DNA of 64,000 nt from Salipiger thiooxidans (GCF_900102075.1 NZ_FNAV01000009.1:1-64000); one strand, 5' to 3'. Shown: positions 1 through 8,552, counted from the first letter of the stretch. Program-made: numbers and translations. Notes: generated by a model from the letters alone, not told the origin.

Positions 1-327
1 ACCTTCGACCGCGGCACGGAATTCGTGTCATGGCCGCACCTGCAGGCCCAGCTCGGAACCCAAACGTGGTTCTGCGACCCCTCCTCGCCTTGGCAGAAAG
101 GCACAGTCGAGAACACCAACCGCCGGCTCCGCCGCTGGCTTCCAAGGCAGCGTGACGTCGCTGCCATGACAGAGCCCGAGCTGAAGCAACTCTGCGACCA
201 GCTCAACAACACGCCCCGCAAATGCCTCGGCTGGAGGACCCCGGCCGAGGTCTTCCGAGAAAAGATGATGGAGGAAATCGGCCGACGCCCCTACCCTCGC
301 AGGTCATGGGAGTCGCGCTTCAAGTAG
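1..327 (+). CDS. IS30-family transposase, C-terminal fragment
   Basis: The frame is open from the window edge and ends at a TAG at 325, so the 5' part lies outside the window or is lost. The visible 108 residues are the end of an rve/DDE integrase core. An FDRGTEF block carries the second acidic residue, CDPSSPWQKGTVEN carries the final Glu with its Lys/Gly neighbours, and an LNNTPRKCLGWRTPAEVF segment is typical of IS30 transposase ends. It would cut and rejoin the ends of its own element. I cannot see the left end, so whether the copy is complete is open. I could not identify the right inverted repeat in the bases after the stop. Confidence 0.85.
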   Translation, partial: TFDRGTEFVSWPHLQAQLGTQTWFCDPSSPWQKGTVENTNRRLRRWLPRQRDVAAMTEPELKQLCDQLNNTPRKCLGWRTPAEVFREKMMEEIGRRPYPRRSWESRFK

Positions 328-400
328 CGCACACACTTAGGGATCTGCGCACCACACCCCCTTCAGACGCCGAGAATGCCTCCCATATACGGTTCCCAGG

Positions 401-431
401 CTGACAATTCTTCCCAGAATGGCACTATAAT
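401..431 (+). promoter_or_regulatory. Putative promoter of psuK-psuG
   Basis: A perfect TATAAT (426-431) is preceded by CTGACA (401-406) at 19 bp, or by TGACAA (402-407) at 18 bp. It lies about 115 bp before the psuK start, in the gap after the transposase. The spacing is slightly long, so the -35 assignment is uncertain. Confidence 0.4.
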
Positions 432-548
432 CCAATGGCTTGGGCTTCGTTCCTCAGGTCCCGCTCACACGGTCCATCGCAGAAGATCCGCCGGCAGCAT
501 GCGTTCTGCCTCTTGCCCGGAACGCGCGGCTCGGTCACAACTCCCCGC

Positions 549-1442
549 ATGGAAGAGACACCGGACATCCTCTGCATCGGCTCCGTACTCTGGGACGTCA
601 TCGGCCGATCTGCGAGCCACATGCGTCAGGGGTCGGATGTTCCCGGGCACATCACCCGGCTGCCCGGCGGCGTCGCGCTGAACATCGCGATGACCTTCGC
701 CCGCTTCGGGCTACGCCCCGGGCTGCTCAGTGCCGTCGGCCGCGACCGCGAAGGCAACGAACTCACCGAGGCCTGCGCCCAGCTCGGGTGCGAGACCGGC
801 TATCTCTACCGCTCCGATGACCTGCCGACCGACCGCTACATGGCGGTCGAAGGCGCCAACGGGCTCATTGCCGCGATTGCCGACGCGCATACGCTGGAAC
901 GCGCCGGCGCGCGCATCCTGCAGCCGCTGCTCGACGGCACCCTTGGCAGCGTCGAGGCGCCCTACAACGGCCCCATGGCGCTCGACGGCAACCTGACCGA
1001 AACGCTGCTCGACGAGATTGCGCGCGACCCGGCCTTCGCCGCCGCGGACCTGCGCATCGCGCCCGCGAGTCCCGGCAAGGCCGAGCGGCTGATGCCGTTC
1101 CTGCGCGCCCGTCGCGGCGTGCTCTACGTCAATCTCGAGGAAGCCGGGCTGCTCTGCCGGACCAGCTTCGACAGCGCCCCGCAGGCCGCCGCCCGGCTGG
1201 TCGAGCGCGGCGCCGCCCGGGCCGTCGTGACCAACGGCGGCGATGCCGCCTGCGATGCGACGCCCGAGGGCATCGTCGCAGAATGTCCGCCCGAGGTGCT
1301 GGTGACCCGTGTCACCGGCGCCGGCGACACCTTCATGGCCGCGCATATCGTGGCCGAACTTGGCGGCGCAGGCCGGGCCGAGGCGCTCGACCGCGCGCTT
1401 GCCGCCGCCGCCACATACGTATCCGGAGACATCCCGTCATGA
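549..1442 (+). CDS. psuK: Pseudouridine kinase (PfkB family)
   Basis: A ribokinase/PfkB sugar kinase of 297 residues. It is expected to phosphorylate pseudouridine to pseudouridine 5'-phosphate in the cytoplasm. The N-terminal PfkB signature with its GGVALNIAM stretch is at about residues 40-48. The C-terminal TGAGDTF motif (about 257-263) carries the catalytic Asp and anion hole. The frame is open further upstream (to 435), but those residues do not resemble a kinase start; the ATG at 549 begins the MEETPDILCIGS strand typical of the fold. The stop overlaps the psuG start in an ATGA. The sugar specificity is inferred from the psuG neighbour; alone it could be any PfkB kinase. Confidence 0.85.
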   Translation: MEETPDILCIGSVLWDVIGRSASHMRQGSDVPGHITRLPGGVALNIAMTFARFGLRPGLLSAVGRDREGNELTEACAQLGCETGYLYRSDDLPTDRYMAVEGANGLIAAIADAHTLERAGARILQPLLDGTLGSVEAPYNGPMALDGNLTETLLDEIARDPAFAAADLRIAPASPGKAERLMPFLRARRGVLYVNLEEAGLLCRTSFDSAPQAAARLVERGAARAVVTNGGDAACDATPEGIVAECPPEVLVTRVTGAGDTFMAAHIVAELGGAGRAEALDRALAAAATYVSGDIPS

Positions 1443-2356
1443 GCCTTCTGTCCCTGTCCGCCCCCGTTGCCGAAGCTCTTGCGCAGGGCGCGCCGGTGGT
1501 GGCGCTGGAATCCACCATCATCACCCACGGCATGCCGTGGCCGCGCAATCTCGAGATGGCGCGCAAGGTCGAGGACACGATCCGCGCCGAGGGCGCGGTT
1601 CCCGCCACCGTCGCGGTGATCGAAGGCAAGCTCTGCGTCGGGCTCGACGATGCCCAGCTCGAGTCGCTGGCGCAGGCGCGCGGCGTCGCCAAGCTCAGCC
1701 GCGCCGATCTCGCGGTCTGCATGGCCCAGGGCGGCACCGGCGCCACCACTGTGGCCGCGACCATGATCGCCGCGGCCCGCGCCGGCATCACCTGTTTCGC
1801 CACCGGCGGCATCGGCGGCGTGCATCGCGGCGCCGAACAGAACTTCGACATCTCCGCCGACCTTCAGGAACTGGCGCAGACGCCGGTGACAGTTGTCTGC
1901 GCCGGCGCCAAGGCCATCCTCGACCTGCCGAAGACGCTCGAGGTGCTCGAGACGCTGGGCGTGCCGGTCATCGCCTATGGCCAGGACCAGCTTCCGGCCT
2001 TCTGGTCGCGCGAGGCCGGGCTGCGCGCGCCGCTGCGCATGGACAACCCGCTCGAGATCGCCCGCGCTGCTGCCATGCGCGCGGCTCTCGGCCTGCCGGG
2101 TGGGCAGCTCGTGGCGAACCCGATCCCCGCCGAGGCCGAGATCCCGCGCGAGGTGCTGGCCCCGGTGATCGCCCGCGCCACCGCCGACGCCGAGTCCCAC
2201 GGCATCCGCGGCAAGAGCCTCACGCCGTACCTCCTGCAGCGCATCTTCGAGCTGACCGAGGGCCGTTCGCTCGAGGCGAACATCGCGCTGGTGCTGCACA
2301 ACGCAAAGTTGGGTGCGCGCATTGCGATGGAAATGAGCGCCCTGCCCCGGAATTGA
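1439..2356 (+). CDS. psuG: Pseudouridine-5'-phosphate glycosidase
   Basis: A protein of 305 residues, the usual length for the PsuG/YeiN family. It splits pseudouridine 5'-phosphate into uracil and ribose 5-phosphate, the second step of pseudouridine salvage. Visible family marks are ALESTIITHGMPWPRN near the N-terminus, the GGTGATTVAATM segment, and the FATGGIGGVHRGAE loop, which supplies metal and phosphate ligands. Its ATG shares bases with the psuK stop, so the two are probably translationally coupled. A new transcription unit (DUF502) follows after 82 bp. RNA turnover is the expected source of substrate. Confidence 0.93.
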   Translation: MSLLSLSAPVAEALAQGAPVVALESTIITHGMPWPRNLEMARKVEDTIRAEGAVPATVAVIEGKLCVGLDDAQLESLAQARGVAKLSRADLAVCMAQGGTGATTVAATMIAAARAGITCFATGGIGGVHRGAEQNFDISADLQELAQTPVTVVCAGAKAILDLPKTLEVLETLGVPVIAYGQDQLPAFWSREAGLRAPLRMDNPLEIARAAAMRAALGLPGGQLVANPIPAEAEIPREVLAPVIARATADAESHGIRGKSLTPYLLQRIFELTEGRSLEANIALVLHNAKLGARIAMEMSALPRN

Positions 2357-2438
2357 GCGAACGGTGCCGGGGCGCCATTGTAGAGCCTCCGGCGAACGCT
2401 TACGTTCACGTCAAGCAATTGCGCGCTCCGGGACCCAG

Positions 2439-3134
2439 ATGAACACCCCCTTCGACGAAAAACCCCGCAGGCCCGGCCTGTTCGCCTCGCTCCGTGCGAG
2501 CTTCCTGACCGGGCTCGTGGTCATCGCACCGATCGGGCTGACCATCTGGCTGATCTGGACGATGTTCGGCTGGGTCGACGGCTTCGTGCTGCCGCTGATC
2601 CCGTCGCGCTTCAACCCCGAGGAATACGTGGGCATCAACCTGCGCGGCCTCGGGGTGATCTTCTTCCTCGTCTTCACCATCCTCGTGGGCTGGATCGCCA
2701 AGGGCCTCATCGGCCGCTCGCTGATCCGCTTCGCCGAGACCCTCGTCGACCGGACGCCGGTGGTGCGTTCTATCTACTCGGGCATCAAGCAGATCGCCGA
2801 GACTGTCTTCGCCCAGTCCGAGCGCAGCTTCGAGCGCGCCTGCCTCGTGCAGTATCCACGCAAGGGAATCTGGGCGATCGGCTTCATCTCGACCAAGGCC
2901 AGGGGCGAGATTGCCACGCGGGCCGAAACCATGGGCGACCTCGTGTCGGTCTTCGTGCCGACGACTCCGAACCCGACCTCGGGCTTCCTGCTGTACTTTC
3001 CCGAGGAGGACGTCGTCGAGCTCGACATGTCCATCGAGGACGCGGCCAAGCTGGTGATCTCGGCGGGGCTCGTCTATCCGCCCGAGAAGCCCGGCGGCAA
3101 GCCGCAGGTCGAGCCGGTGCGCAAGGCGTCCTGA
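2439..3134 (+). CDS. DUF502 family inner-membrane protein
   Basis: A protein of 231 residues of the DUF502 family, whose biochemical function is unknown. A short polar N-terminus rich in Arg/Lys is followed by one hydrophobic helix (about residues 22-46) and a second (about 65-90). The remaining soluble part contains FVPTTPNPTSGFLLYFP, the most recognisable family block. The C-terminal tail is Pro/Lys rich. The frame extends upstream to 2364, but the ATG at 2439 gives the expected start. No partner gene next door points to a role. Confidence 0.8.
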   Translation: MNTPFDEKPRRPGLFASLRASFLTGLVVIAPIGLTIWLIWTMFGWVDGFVLPLIPSRFNPEEYVGINLRGLGVIFFLVFTILVGWIAKGLIGRSLIRFAETLVDRTPVVRSIYSGIKQIAETVFAQSERSFERACLVQYPRKGIWAIGFISTKARGEIATRAETMGDLVSVFVPTTPNPTSGFLLYFPEEDVVELDMSIEDAAKLVISAGLVYPPEKPGGKPQVEPVRKAS

Positions 3135-3283
3135 CCGCGCGGGCGCCGAACGCTTCCGAACTGATCATTTCCCCGGAAACCGGGTTGCTGGCAGCGCGTC
3201 CCCGGATGATGCGCCTTTGTCTTGTGCGCAACTCATGCGAGCATTTATCCCGCTCAAGTCATCCATTTCAGACGGAGAGACCC

Positions 3284-4324
3284 ATGCTTCAGCGCATCCG
3301 TCACGGGGTTTGCATCCTTCCCCTCTTGCTCGCCACAGCACTTCCGGGACCCCTGCCCGCCGGCTCTTCGGCGCCGCTCGGCGATTTCGGCGACAACCCC
3401 GGTGCGCTCGACGCGGTGCTCTACACGCCCGATGGCGCCGCGCCGGGCCTGCCGCTCCTCGTTGCGTTGCACGGTTGCAGCATGAGCGCCGAGGCCTTCG
3501 ACGCCGAGACCGGCCTCACCGCGCTTGCCGATACGCTGCCGGCGCTGCTGCTGCTGCCGCAGCAGCGCGAGGACAACCAGATGCACCTCTGCTTCCGCTG
3601 GTACGACGAAGAGGACAACCTGCCCGGTCGCGGCGAAAGCGCCTCGATCATGCAGATGATCGACCATGTCATCGCGACCGACGGCGCCGATCCGGCGCAG
3701 GTCTACGTTCTGGGTCTCTCGGCGGGCGGCGGCATGACGGCGGCGATGATCGCCGGCCACCCCGACCGCTTCGCCGGCGGCGGTATCGTCGCGGGGCCGC
3801 CCTATGGCTGCAACCGCCCGCGCTCCGACTTGGACGGGTTCTGGCACTGGTGGCGCTGGATGCGGGTGATCCCCGCGCTCGACGGCGGCGACGCGGCGCT
3901 CGCCTGCGGCATCAAGGTCACCACGCCCGCCACTGACCGCGCGCCCGAGGACTGGGCCCGCTACGTCCGCGAGGCGGCGGGTGACGGCGACCACGACTGG
4001 CCGCTGATCTCGATCTGGCAAGGGGCCGCGGACGGCACGGTCGACCCGGGCAACCTGACCGAGCTCACCGAGCAATGGACCGCGGTGCAGGGCATCGACG
4101 CCACGCCCGCCAGCACCGAGACCATCGACGGCGCCATCCGCAAGCTCTACCTCGGCGCCGACGGTACGCCCCGGATCGAGACCTGGGAGCTGCCGGGCTT
4201 CGACCACGCCATGCCCATCGACGCGGACGGAGATCCCGCCCCCTGCGGCGAGGCGCGCGATTTCATCACCGATGCCGGGATCTGCGCGGTGCGCGCCATG
4301 GCGCGGTTCTGGGGCCTGCTCTGA
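3284..4324 (+). CDS. Secreted PHB-depolymerase-like esterase
   Basis: An alpha/beta hydrolase of 346 residues of the PHB depolymerase/LpqC esterase family. The first 27 residues form a signal peptide (Arg-containing n-region, ILPLLLATAL core, small residues before the likely cut), so it acts in the periplasm or outside. The family block LHGCSMSAEAF is at 62-72. The nucleophile elbow GLSAG places the catalytic Ser at 146, and a GFDHAMPID block near the C-terminus supplies the His. Candidate substrates are poly(3-hydroxybutyrate) or short oligomers; feruloyl or other ester substrates cannot be excluded. It converges on the patatin gene with a 13-bp gap. Nearby bdhA supports a hydroxybutyrate link. 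Confidence 0.8.
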   Translation: MLQRIRHGVCILPLLLATALPGPLPAGSSAPLGDFGDNPGALDAVLYTPDGAAPGLPLLVALHGCSMSAEAFDAETGLTALADTLPALLLLPQQREDNQMHLCFRWYDEEDNLPGRGESASIMQMIDHVIATDGADPAQVYVLGLSAGGGMTAAMIAGHPDRFAGGGIVAGPPYGCNRPRSDLDGFWHWWRWMRVIPALDGGDAALACGIKVTTPATDRAPEDWARYVREAAGDGDHDWPLISIWQGAADGTVDPGNLTELTEQWTAVQGIDATPASTETIDGAIRKLYLGADGTPRIETWELPGFDHAMPIDADGDPAPCGEARDFITDAGICAVRAMARFWGLL

Positions 4325-4337
4325 GCCGCTGGCCCTG

Positions 4338-5372
4338 TCAGGCGAACATCGCCCGCAGGTCCGCGGTCTGGCGCACACCCACGTCTGCGCCGTGCTCGGT
4401 CAGGAACAGGTCCGCCGCGGCGCGCCCCGCGGCCTTGAGCTGCGCCAGCACCGTCGGCAGCGGCACCAGCTTGGTCGCGGCAGAGAGCTCGTTCATCAGG
4501 TCGTCGTCGGCGATCATGTGCACCCGCAGCTTCTTCATCGCGCCGGGCCGGATCGAGCCCGCCTCGATGAGCCGCTGGACGAACTCGATGGCGCGTAGCT
4601 CGCGCAGGAGTGCTGCGTTGAAGCTGATCTCGTCGATGCGGTTCTGGATCTCCGGCGGGGTCATCGGCACCGCCTCACGGATCAGCGGGTTGATGTTGAC
4701 GATCAGCAGATCATCGGGAAGCGACGGTCGGAACAGCGGGAAAAGCGCCGGGTTGCCCGAGTAGCCGCCATCCCAGAAGGCCTCGGTCTCGCCGGTCTCC
4801 GGGTCGGTCAGTTGCACCGCCTGGAACAGCGTCGGCAGGCAGGCCGAGGCGAGGATCGCCTCCGGACAGAGCCGCTCGCCCTCGAAGACCCGCACCTTGC
4901 CATCGCGCACCGAGGTGGCCGAGACAAAGAACTCGGGGCCCTCGCCGCAGCAGATCCGGCCGAAATCCAGCCGCTCGACGATGCGCTCCAGCGGGTTTCG
5001 GTAGAGCGGGCCCCAGGCGTAGGGCGAGAACATCCGCCCCACCGCCTCGCCCGCCGCATAGGCCGCCGAGTACTGCACCGCCTGGCTCACCAGTCCCGGC
5101 GCCGGCAGGAAGGCGTTCATCCAGTCCGGCACCGCGATGTCGCGCAGCCCAGAGACCTCGTGCCAGAGCCAGTCCAGCGTCTCGCGCGCACCCTCGCGGC
5201 CGTTGCTCGCAAGCCCGGCCTTCAGCGCCGCGCCGTTCAGGGCCCCCGCCGAGGTGCCCGAGATCGCGGCGATCTCGATGTCCTCTTCCTCGAGCAGCCG
5301 GTCGAGCACGCCCCAGGTGAAGGCGCCATGCGCGCCCCCGCCCTGCAGCGCCAGGTTGATGCGTCGCGTCAT
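4338..5372 (-). CDS. Patatin-like phospholipase
   Basis: A protein of 344 residues with the Ser-Asp dyad of patatin lipases. The oxyanion loop GGGAHGAF is at 11-18, the nucleophile in GTSAG at Ser41, and the catalytic Asp in FWDGGYSGNP at Asp201. The family hydrolyses acyl esters of lipids; related proteins associate with PHB granules or act as intracellular lipases. There is no signal peptide. It lies downstream of bdhA on the same strand, 103 bp away, with a palindromic repeat element between, so co-transcription is possible but not certain. Substrate is unknown. Confidence 0.9.
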   Translation of the reverse strand: MTRRINLALQGGGAHGAFTWGVLDRLLEEEDIEIAAISGTSAGALNGAALKAGLASNGREGARETLDWLWHEVSGLRDIAVPDWMNAFLPAPGLVSQAVQYSAAYAAGEAVGRMFSPYAWGPLYRNPLERIVERLDFGRICCGEGPEFFVSATSVRDGKVRVFEGERLCPEAILASACLPTLFQAVQLTDPETGETEAFWDGGYSGNPALFPLFRPSLPDDLLIVNINPLIREAVPMTPPEIQNRIDEISFNAALLRELRAIEFVQRLIEAGSIRPGAMKKLRVHMIADDDLMNELSAATKLVPLPTVLAQLKAAGRAAADLFLTEHGADVGVRQTADLRAMFA

Positions 5373-5394
5373 CCGTGGGTGCCTCCCTCGGGGC

Positions 5395-5466
5395 TTCCAA
5401 TGGCTGAAAATATCCCGGGGTGAATTGCCCGAAGGGCAAGAGGGGCAGCGCCCCTCCGACCCGGCT
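5395..5466. repeat. REP-like palindromic intergenic element
   Basis: Two adjacent short hairpins lie between bdhA and the patatin gene: TTGCCC-GAA-GGGCAA (5425-5439) and GAGGGGC-AGC-GCCCCTC (5440-5456). The 13-base core GGGGCAGCGCCCC recurs in opposite orientation near 12964-12976. Neither stem is followed by a T-run, so a repeat element fits better than a terminator. Confidence 0.5.
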
Positions 5467-5475
5467 CCCGGTCGC

Positions 5476-6249
5476 TCAGAGCGCCGTCCAGCCGCCGTCG
5501 ACCGAGATCGTGGTGCCGGTGATCTGCTCTGCGGCGTCCGAGCACAGGAACACCGCCGTGCCGCCGATCTGCTCGACGGTGGCGAAGGCCTTCGAGGGCT
5601 GGCGCTCCAGAAGCACCTTCTCGATCACCTCCTCCTCGGACATGTTGTACTTCTTCGCGGTGTCGGGGATCTGCGCCTCGACCAGCGGGGTCTTCACGTA
5701 GCCCGGGCAGATGGCGTTGCAGGTGATCGGCTCCTTTGCGGTCTCCAGTGCCACCACCTTGGTCATGCCGACGACGCCGTGCTTGGCCGCGACATAGGCG
5801 GACTTGTAGGGCGACGCCGTCAGGCCGTGCGCCGAGGCCACGTTGACGATCCGGCCCCAGCCTGCCGTCCGCATCTTCGGCAGCGCCGCCGCAGTGCAGT
5901 GGAAGGCCGAGTTCATGTTGATCGCGATGATCGCATCCCACTTGTCGAGCGGGAACTCGTCGATCGGCGACACGAACTGGATGCCGGCGTTGTTCACGAG
6001 GATGTCGCAGCTGCCCGCCGTCTCGATCAGCGCCCGGCACTCGTCCCCCTTCGACATGTCGGCCTTGATGTAACGCGCATCCACCCCGAACTCGCGCCCG
6101 AGCTCCTCGGCGAGCTTGTGGTCCTCATCGGTGTCCGTGAAGGAATTGAGCACGACCGATGCTCCGGCCCGCGCCAGTTCCCGCGCGATCCCGAGCCCGA
6201 TACCGGAATTCGAACCGGTGATGACGGCCGTCTTGCCTTTCAGTGACAT
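5476..6249 (-). CDS. bdhA: 3-hydroxybutyrate dehydrogenase
   Basis: A short-chain dehydrogenase of 257 residues. It interconverts (R)-3-hydroxybutyrate and acetoacetate with NAD. The cofactor loop TGSNSGIG is at 11-18, NNAG at 86-89, and the catalytic Ser139-Tyr152-Lys156 set is visible (ASAHG, SAYVAAK). The segment CPGYVKTPLVEAQI and the C-terminal SVDGGWTAL are characteristic of bacterial BdhA. The start at 6249 is chosen over an upstream in-frame codon (6300) because an AGGAGA ribosome site sits 5 bases before it. A CTGC-N4-GCAA motif at 6289-6300 resembles PhaR-type operators of PHB metabolism, but this is weak evidence. Confidence 0.92.
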   Translation of the reverse strand: MSLKGKTAVITGSNSGIGLGIARELARAGASVVLNSFTDTDEDHKLAEELGREFGVDARYIKADMSKGDECRALIETAGSCDILVNNAGIQFVSPIDEFPLDKWDAIIAINMNSAFHCTAAALPKMRTAGWGRIVNVASAHGLTASPYKSAYVAAKHGVVGMTKVVALETAKEPITCNAICPGYVKTPLVEAQIPDTAKKYNMSEEEVIEKVLLERQPSKAFATVEQIGGTAVFLCSDAAEQITGTTISVDGGWTAL

Positions 6250-6444
6250 GATTGGATCTCCTCGTTGATTTGCCGGCAGCATATCATTCTGCACCTGCAA
6301 GATAAGGGGCTATCTGGTGTGCGGGATTGCCGCGGCAAGGTTCACGGTTTCGGGATTGGCCAAGCGCTCACGAGCCCGTTAGAAGCCCCGCGAGACCCCG
6401 GTTCCTTCCGGCGCTAACACGGTACTCCAACACCGCTCCGAACC

Positions 6445-6520
6445 AAAAAAAACGCCGGCACGAGGCCGGCGTTCAGTCATTGAGGCAGGTTTCATACAGG
6501 CAAGAAACCTATCGAGCAGT
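6445..6520 (-). ncRNA. Candidate small RNA, about 76 nt, two hairpins
   Basis: On the minus strand a good sigma70-type promoter (6527-6555) predicts a start at an A at 6520. The transcript would contain a 7-bp hairpin (AGGTTTC 6487-6493 with GAAACCT 6504-6510, 10-nt loop). It ends at a strong intrinsic terminator: a 9-bp GC-rich stem (6451-6459 with 6465-6473, 5-nt loop) followed by eight Ts on the transcribed strand (6452 down to 6445). No convincing open reading frame with a ribosome site fits inside. Promoter, compact body and terminator together are the usual architecture of a trans-acting sRNA. I cannot assign it to a known family. Confidence 0.6.
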
Positions 6521-6526
6521 GATATT

Positions 6527-6555
6527 GTTATACGCGCTTTACCGCCGGAGTCCAA
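6527..6555 (-). promoter_or_regulatory. Promoter of the 6445-6520 small RNA
   Basis: On the minus strand TTGGAC (6555-6550) and TATAAC (6532-6527) are separated by exactly 17 bp, and a purine lies 7 bases downstream as start site. This is one of the best promoter matches in the window. Confidence 0.6.
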
Positions 6556-6576
6556 GCTAAAAGTTTGAAAAGACGT

Positions 6577-6600
6577 AAAAGCCCCGGTAGGGTCCGGGGC
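6577..6600 (-). terminator. Minus-strand terminator-like hairpin upstream of the sRNA
   Basis: A 7-bp stem, GCCCCGG (6581-6587) with CCGGGGC (6594-6600), has a 6-nt loop and is followed on the minus strand by TTTT (6580-6577). It lies just upstream of the sRNA promoter and could stop antisense transcription coming from the peptide-binding protein gene. In the other direction it sits in that gene's leader. Confidence 0.4.
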
Positions 6601-6635
6601 CAAGAAAACAAGGGCAGAACGGGATTGTTTCGGAA

Positions 6636-8453
6636 ATGATGGGTGATATTTTCTGCCGCCGCGCGGTCGCCGCGGTTCTGGTCGCGGCGAGTCTCGGACT
6701 GCCGGGAATCGCGGAGGCAGAACCGCAGCACGGCATAGCGATGTACGGCGAACCCGCCCTGCCCCCGGATTTCGATCACCTGCCCTACGCCAATCCCGAC
6801 GCCCCCACCGGCGGGCGTCTGGTGATGGGCGAAACCGGCAGTTTCGACAGCCTCAACCCGCATATCCTCAAGGGGACGGTGCCGTGGCAGCTCCGCTTCC
6901 TCGCCTACGAAAGCCTCATGGGACGCAGCTGGGACGAACCCTTCACGCTCTACGGCCTGCTGGCCGAAAGCGTCGAGACCGGCCCGAATCGTGAGTGGGT
7001 CGAGTTCACCCTCCGCCCCGAGGCGCACTTCTCGGACGGTAGCCCCGTCACCATCGAGGACGTGATGTGGAGTTATGAAACCCTCGGAACCGAGGGCCAT
7101 CCCCGCTACCGAGGCACCTGGAGCCAGATCGAAAGCATGGAGCAGACCGGCCCGCGCTCGGTCCGCTTCACCTTCAATACCGACGACCGCGAGCTGGCGC
7201 TCATCATCGGCATGCGCCCGATCATGAAGAAGGCGCAGTGGGACGGCCGCGACTTCGCCTCGAGCGGGCTTGACGTGGTGCCGGTGTCCTCGGCGCCTTA
7301 CGTGATCGAGAGCTACGAGGCGGGCCGCTACGTGACCCTCAGGCGCGATCCGGACTACTGGGGCCGCGACCTGCCCTTCATGAAGGGCCAGGCCAACCTC
7401 GACGAGATCCGCATGGAGTTCTTCGGCGACGGCACCGTGCAATTCGAGGCGTTCAAGGCCGGAGAGCTTAACGCGATCCGCGAGAACAACGCCGAGAAGT
7501 GGCTGACGCAATACGATTTTCCCGCCGTTCAGCGCGGCGACGTGGTGAAGTCCGAGATCGGCCACGGACGGCCCACCGGCATGACCGGCTTCGTGATGAA
7601 CACCCGCCACAGCGCCTTCGCCGACTGGCGCGTGCGCGACGCGATGATGCACGCCTTCAACTTCGAGTACATCAACGAGACCATGACCGGCTCGCGCCAG
7701 CCGCGCATCACCTCGTATTTCTCCAATTCCGAGCTCGGCATGAGCCACGGCCCCGCCGAGGGCCGCGTGCGCGAGATGCTCGAGCCCTTCGCCGACGACC
7801 TCCTGCCCGGCGCGCTCGACGGCTACACGGTGCCCGAGGGCGACGGCACCGCGCGCAACCGCAGCAACATCCGCGCCGCCATGGACCGCATGGAAGAGGC
7901 CGGCTGGACGGTGCAGGACGGCGTGATGAAGAACGCCGCCGGTCAACCCTTCAGCTTCGAGATCGTACTGGCACAGGGCTCGGGCGAGGAGCAGTCGATC
8001 ATCGACATCTTCGTGCAGGCGCTCACCCGCATGGGCATCTCGCCGCGGGTGACGGTGATCGACGCCGCGCAATACAACGAGCGCATCAACGCCTTCGACT
8101 TCGACATGACCTTCTTCCGGCGCGGCATCTCGCTGTCTCCCGGCAACGAGCAGCGGCTCTACTGGGGCTCCGAGGCCGCCGACAACATCGGCTCGCGCAA
8201 CCTCATGGGCATGAAGTCCGAGGCCGCGGACGCGATGATCGACACCCTGTTGAACGCCACCAGCCAGGAGGATTTCATCGCCGCGAGCCGCGCGCTCGAC
8301 CGGATCCTGACCACCGGGCGCTACGTGATCCCGATCTACCAGTGGAACGTCTCGCGGATCGCCCACGTCAAGGAACTGAAGTACCCCGATCACCTGCCCG
8401 TCTACGGCGACTGGACCGACTGGATGCCAAACGCATGGTGGTGGCAGGATTGA
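6636..8453 (+). CDS. YejA-like peptide ABC transporter substrate-binding protein
   Basis: A family 5 extracellular solute-binding protein of 605 residues with a signal peptide (about residues 1-28, ending in EAEA). The mature N-terminus HGIAMYGEPALPPDF and the block PYANPDAPTGG match the YejA type, the periplasmic receptor of peptide/microcin-C-type importers, rather than plain DppA. The C-terminal ends in a Trp-rich NAWWWQD. No yejB, yejE or yejF permease or ATPase gene lies beside it, so it would have to work with a transporter encoded elsewhere. Two ATG codons at 6636 and 6639 are possible starts. The gap before it holds a small RNA on the other strand. Confidence 0.88.
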   Translation: MMGDIFCRRAVAAVLVAASLGLPGIAEAEPQHGIAMYGEPALPPDFDHLPYANPDAPTGGRLVMGETGSFDSLNPHILKGTVPWQLRFLAYESLMGRSWDEPFTLYGLLAESVETGPNREWVEFTLRPEAHFSDGSPVTIEDVMWSYETLGTEGHPRYRGTWSQIESMEQTGPRSVRFTFNTDDRELALIIGMRPIMKKAQWDGRDFASSGLDVVPVSSAPYVIESYEAGRYVTLRRDPDYWGRDLPFMKGQANLDEIRMEFFGDGTVQFEAFKAGELNAIRENNAEKWLTQYDFPAVQRGDVVKSEIGHGRPTGMTGFVMNTRHSAFADWRVRDAMMHAFNFEYINETMTGSRQPRITSYFSNSELGMSHGPAEGRVREMLEPFADDLLPGALDGYTVPEGDGTARNRSNIRAAMDRMEEAGWTVQDGVMKNAAGQPFSFEIVLAQGSGEEQSIIDIFVQALTRMGISPRVTVIDAAQYNERINAFDFDMTFFRRGISLSPGNEQRLYWGSEAADNIGSRNLMGMKSEAADAMIDTLLNATSQEDFIAASRALDRILTTGRYVIPIYQWNVSRIAHVKELKYPDHLPVYGDWTDWMPNAWWWQD

Positions 8454-8552
8454 CGATACGCGCTAATATGGCGTGACATGGCCGGGCAACACGGTCAGGG
8501 GAACACCCCACAGGCACCAAGACCAACAAAGACAAATGAAGCGAGCAGACAG

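Noticed and set aside
6379-6603. A 74-codon frame across the sRNA region
   Set aside because: It crosses both terminator hairpins and the promoter, and has no ribosome site or family likeness.
8478-8552. Upstream in-frame extension of the entericidin gene
   Set aside because: It would place 25 polar residues before the lipoprotein signal, which would block export.
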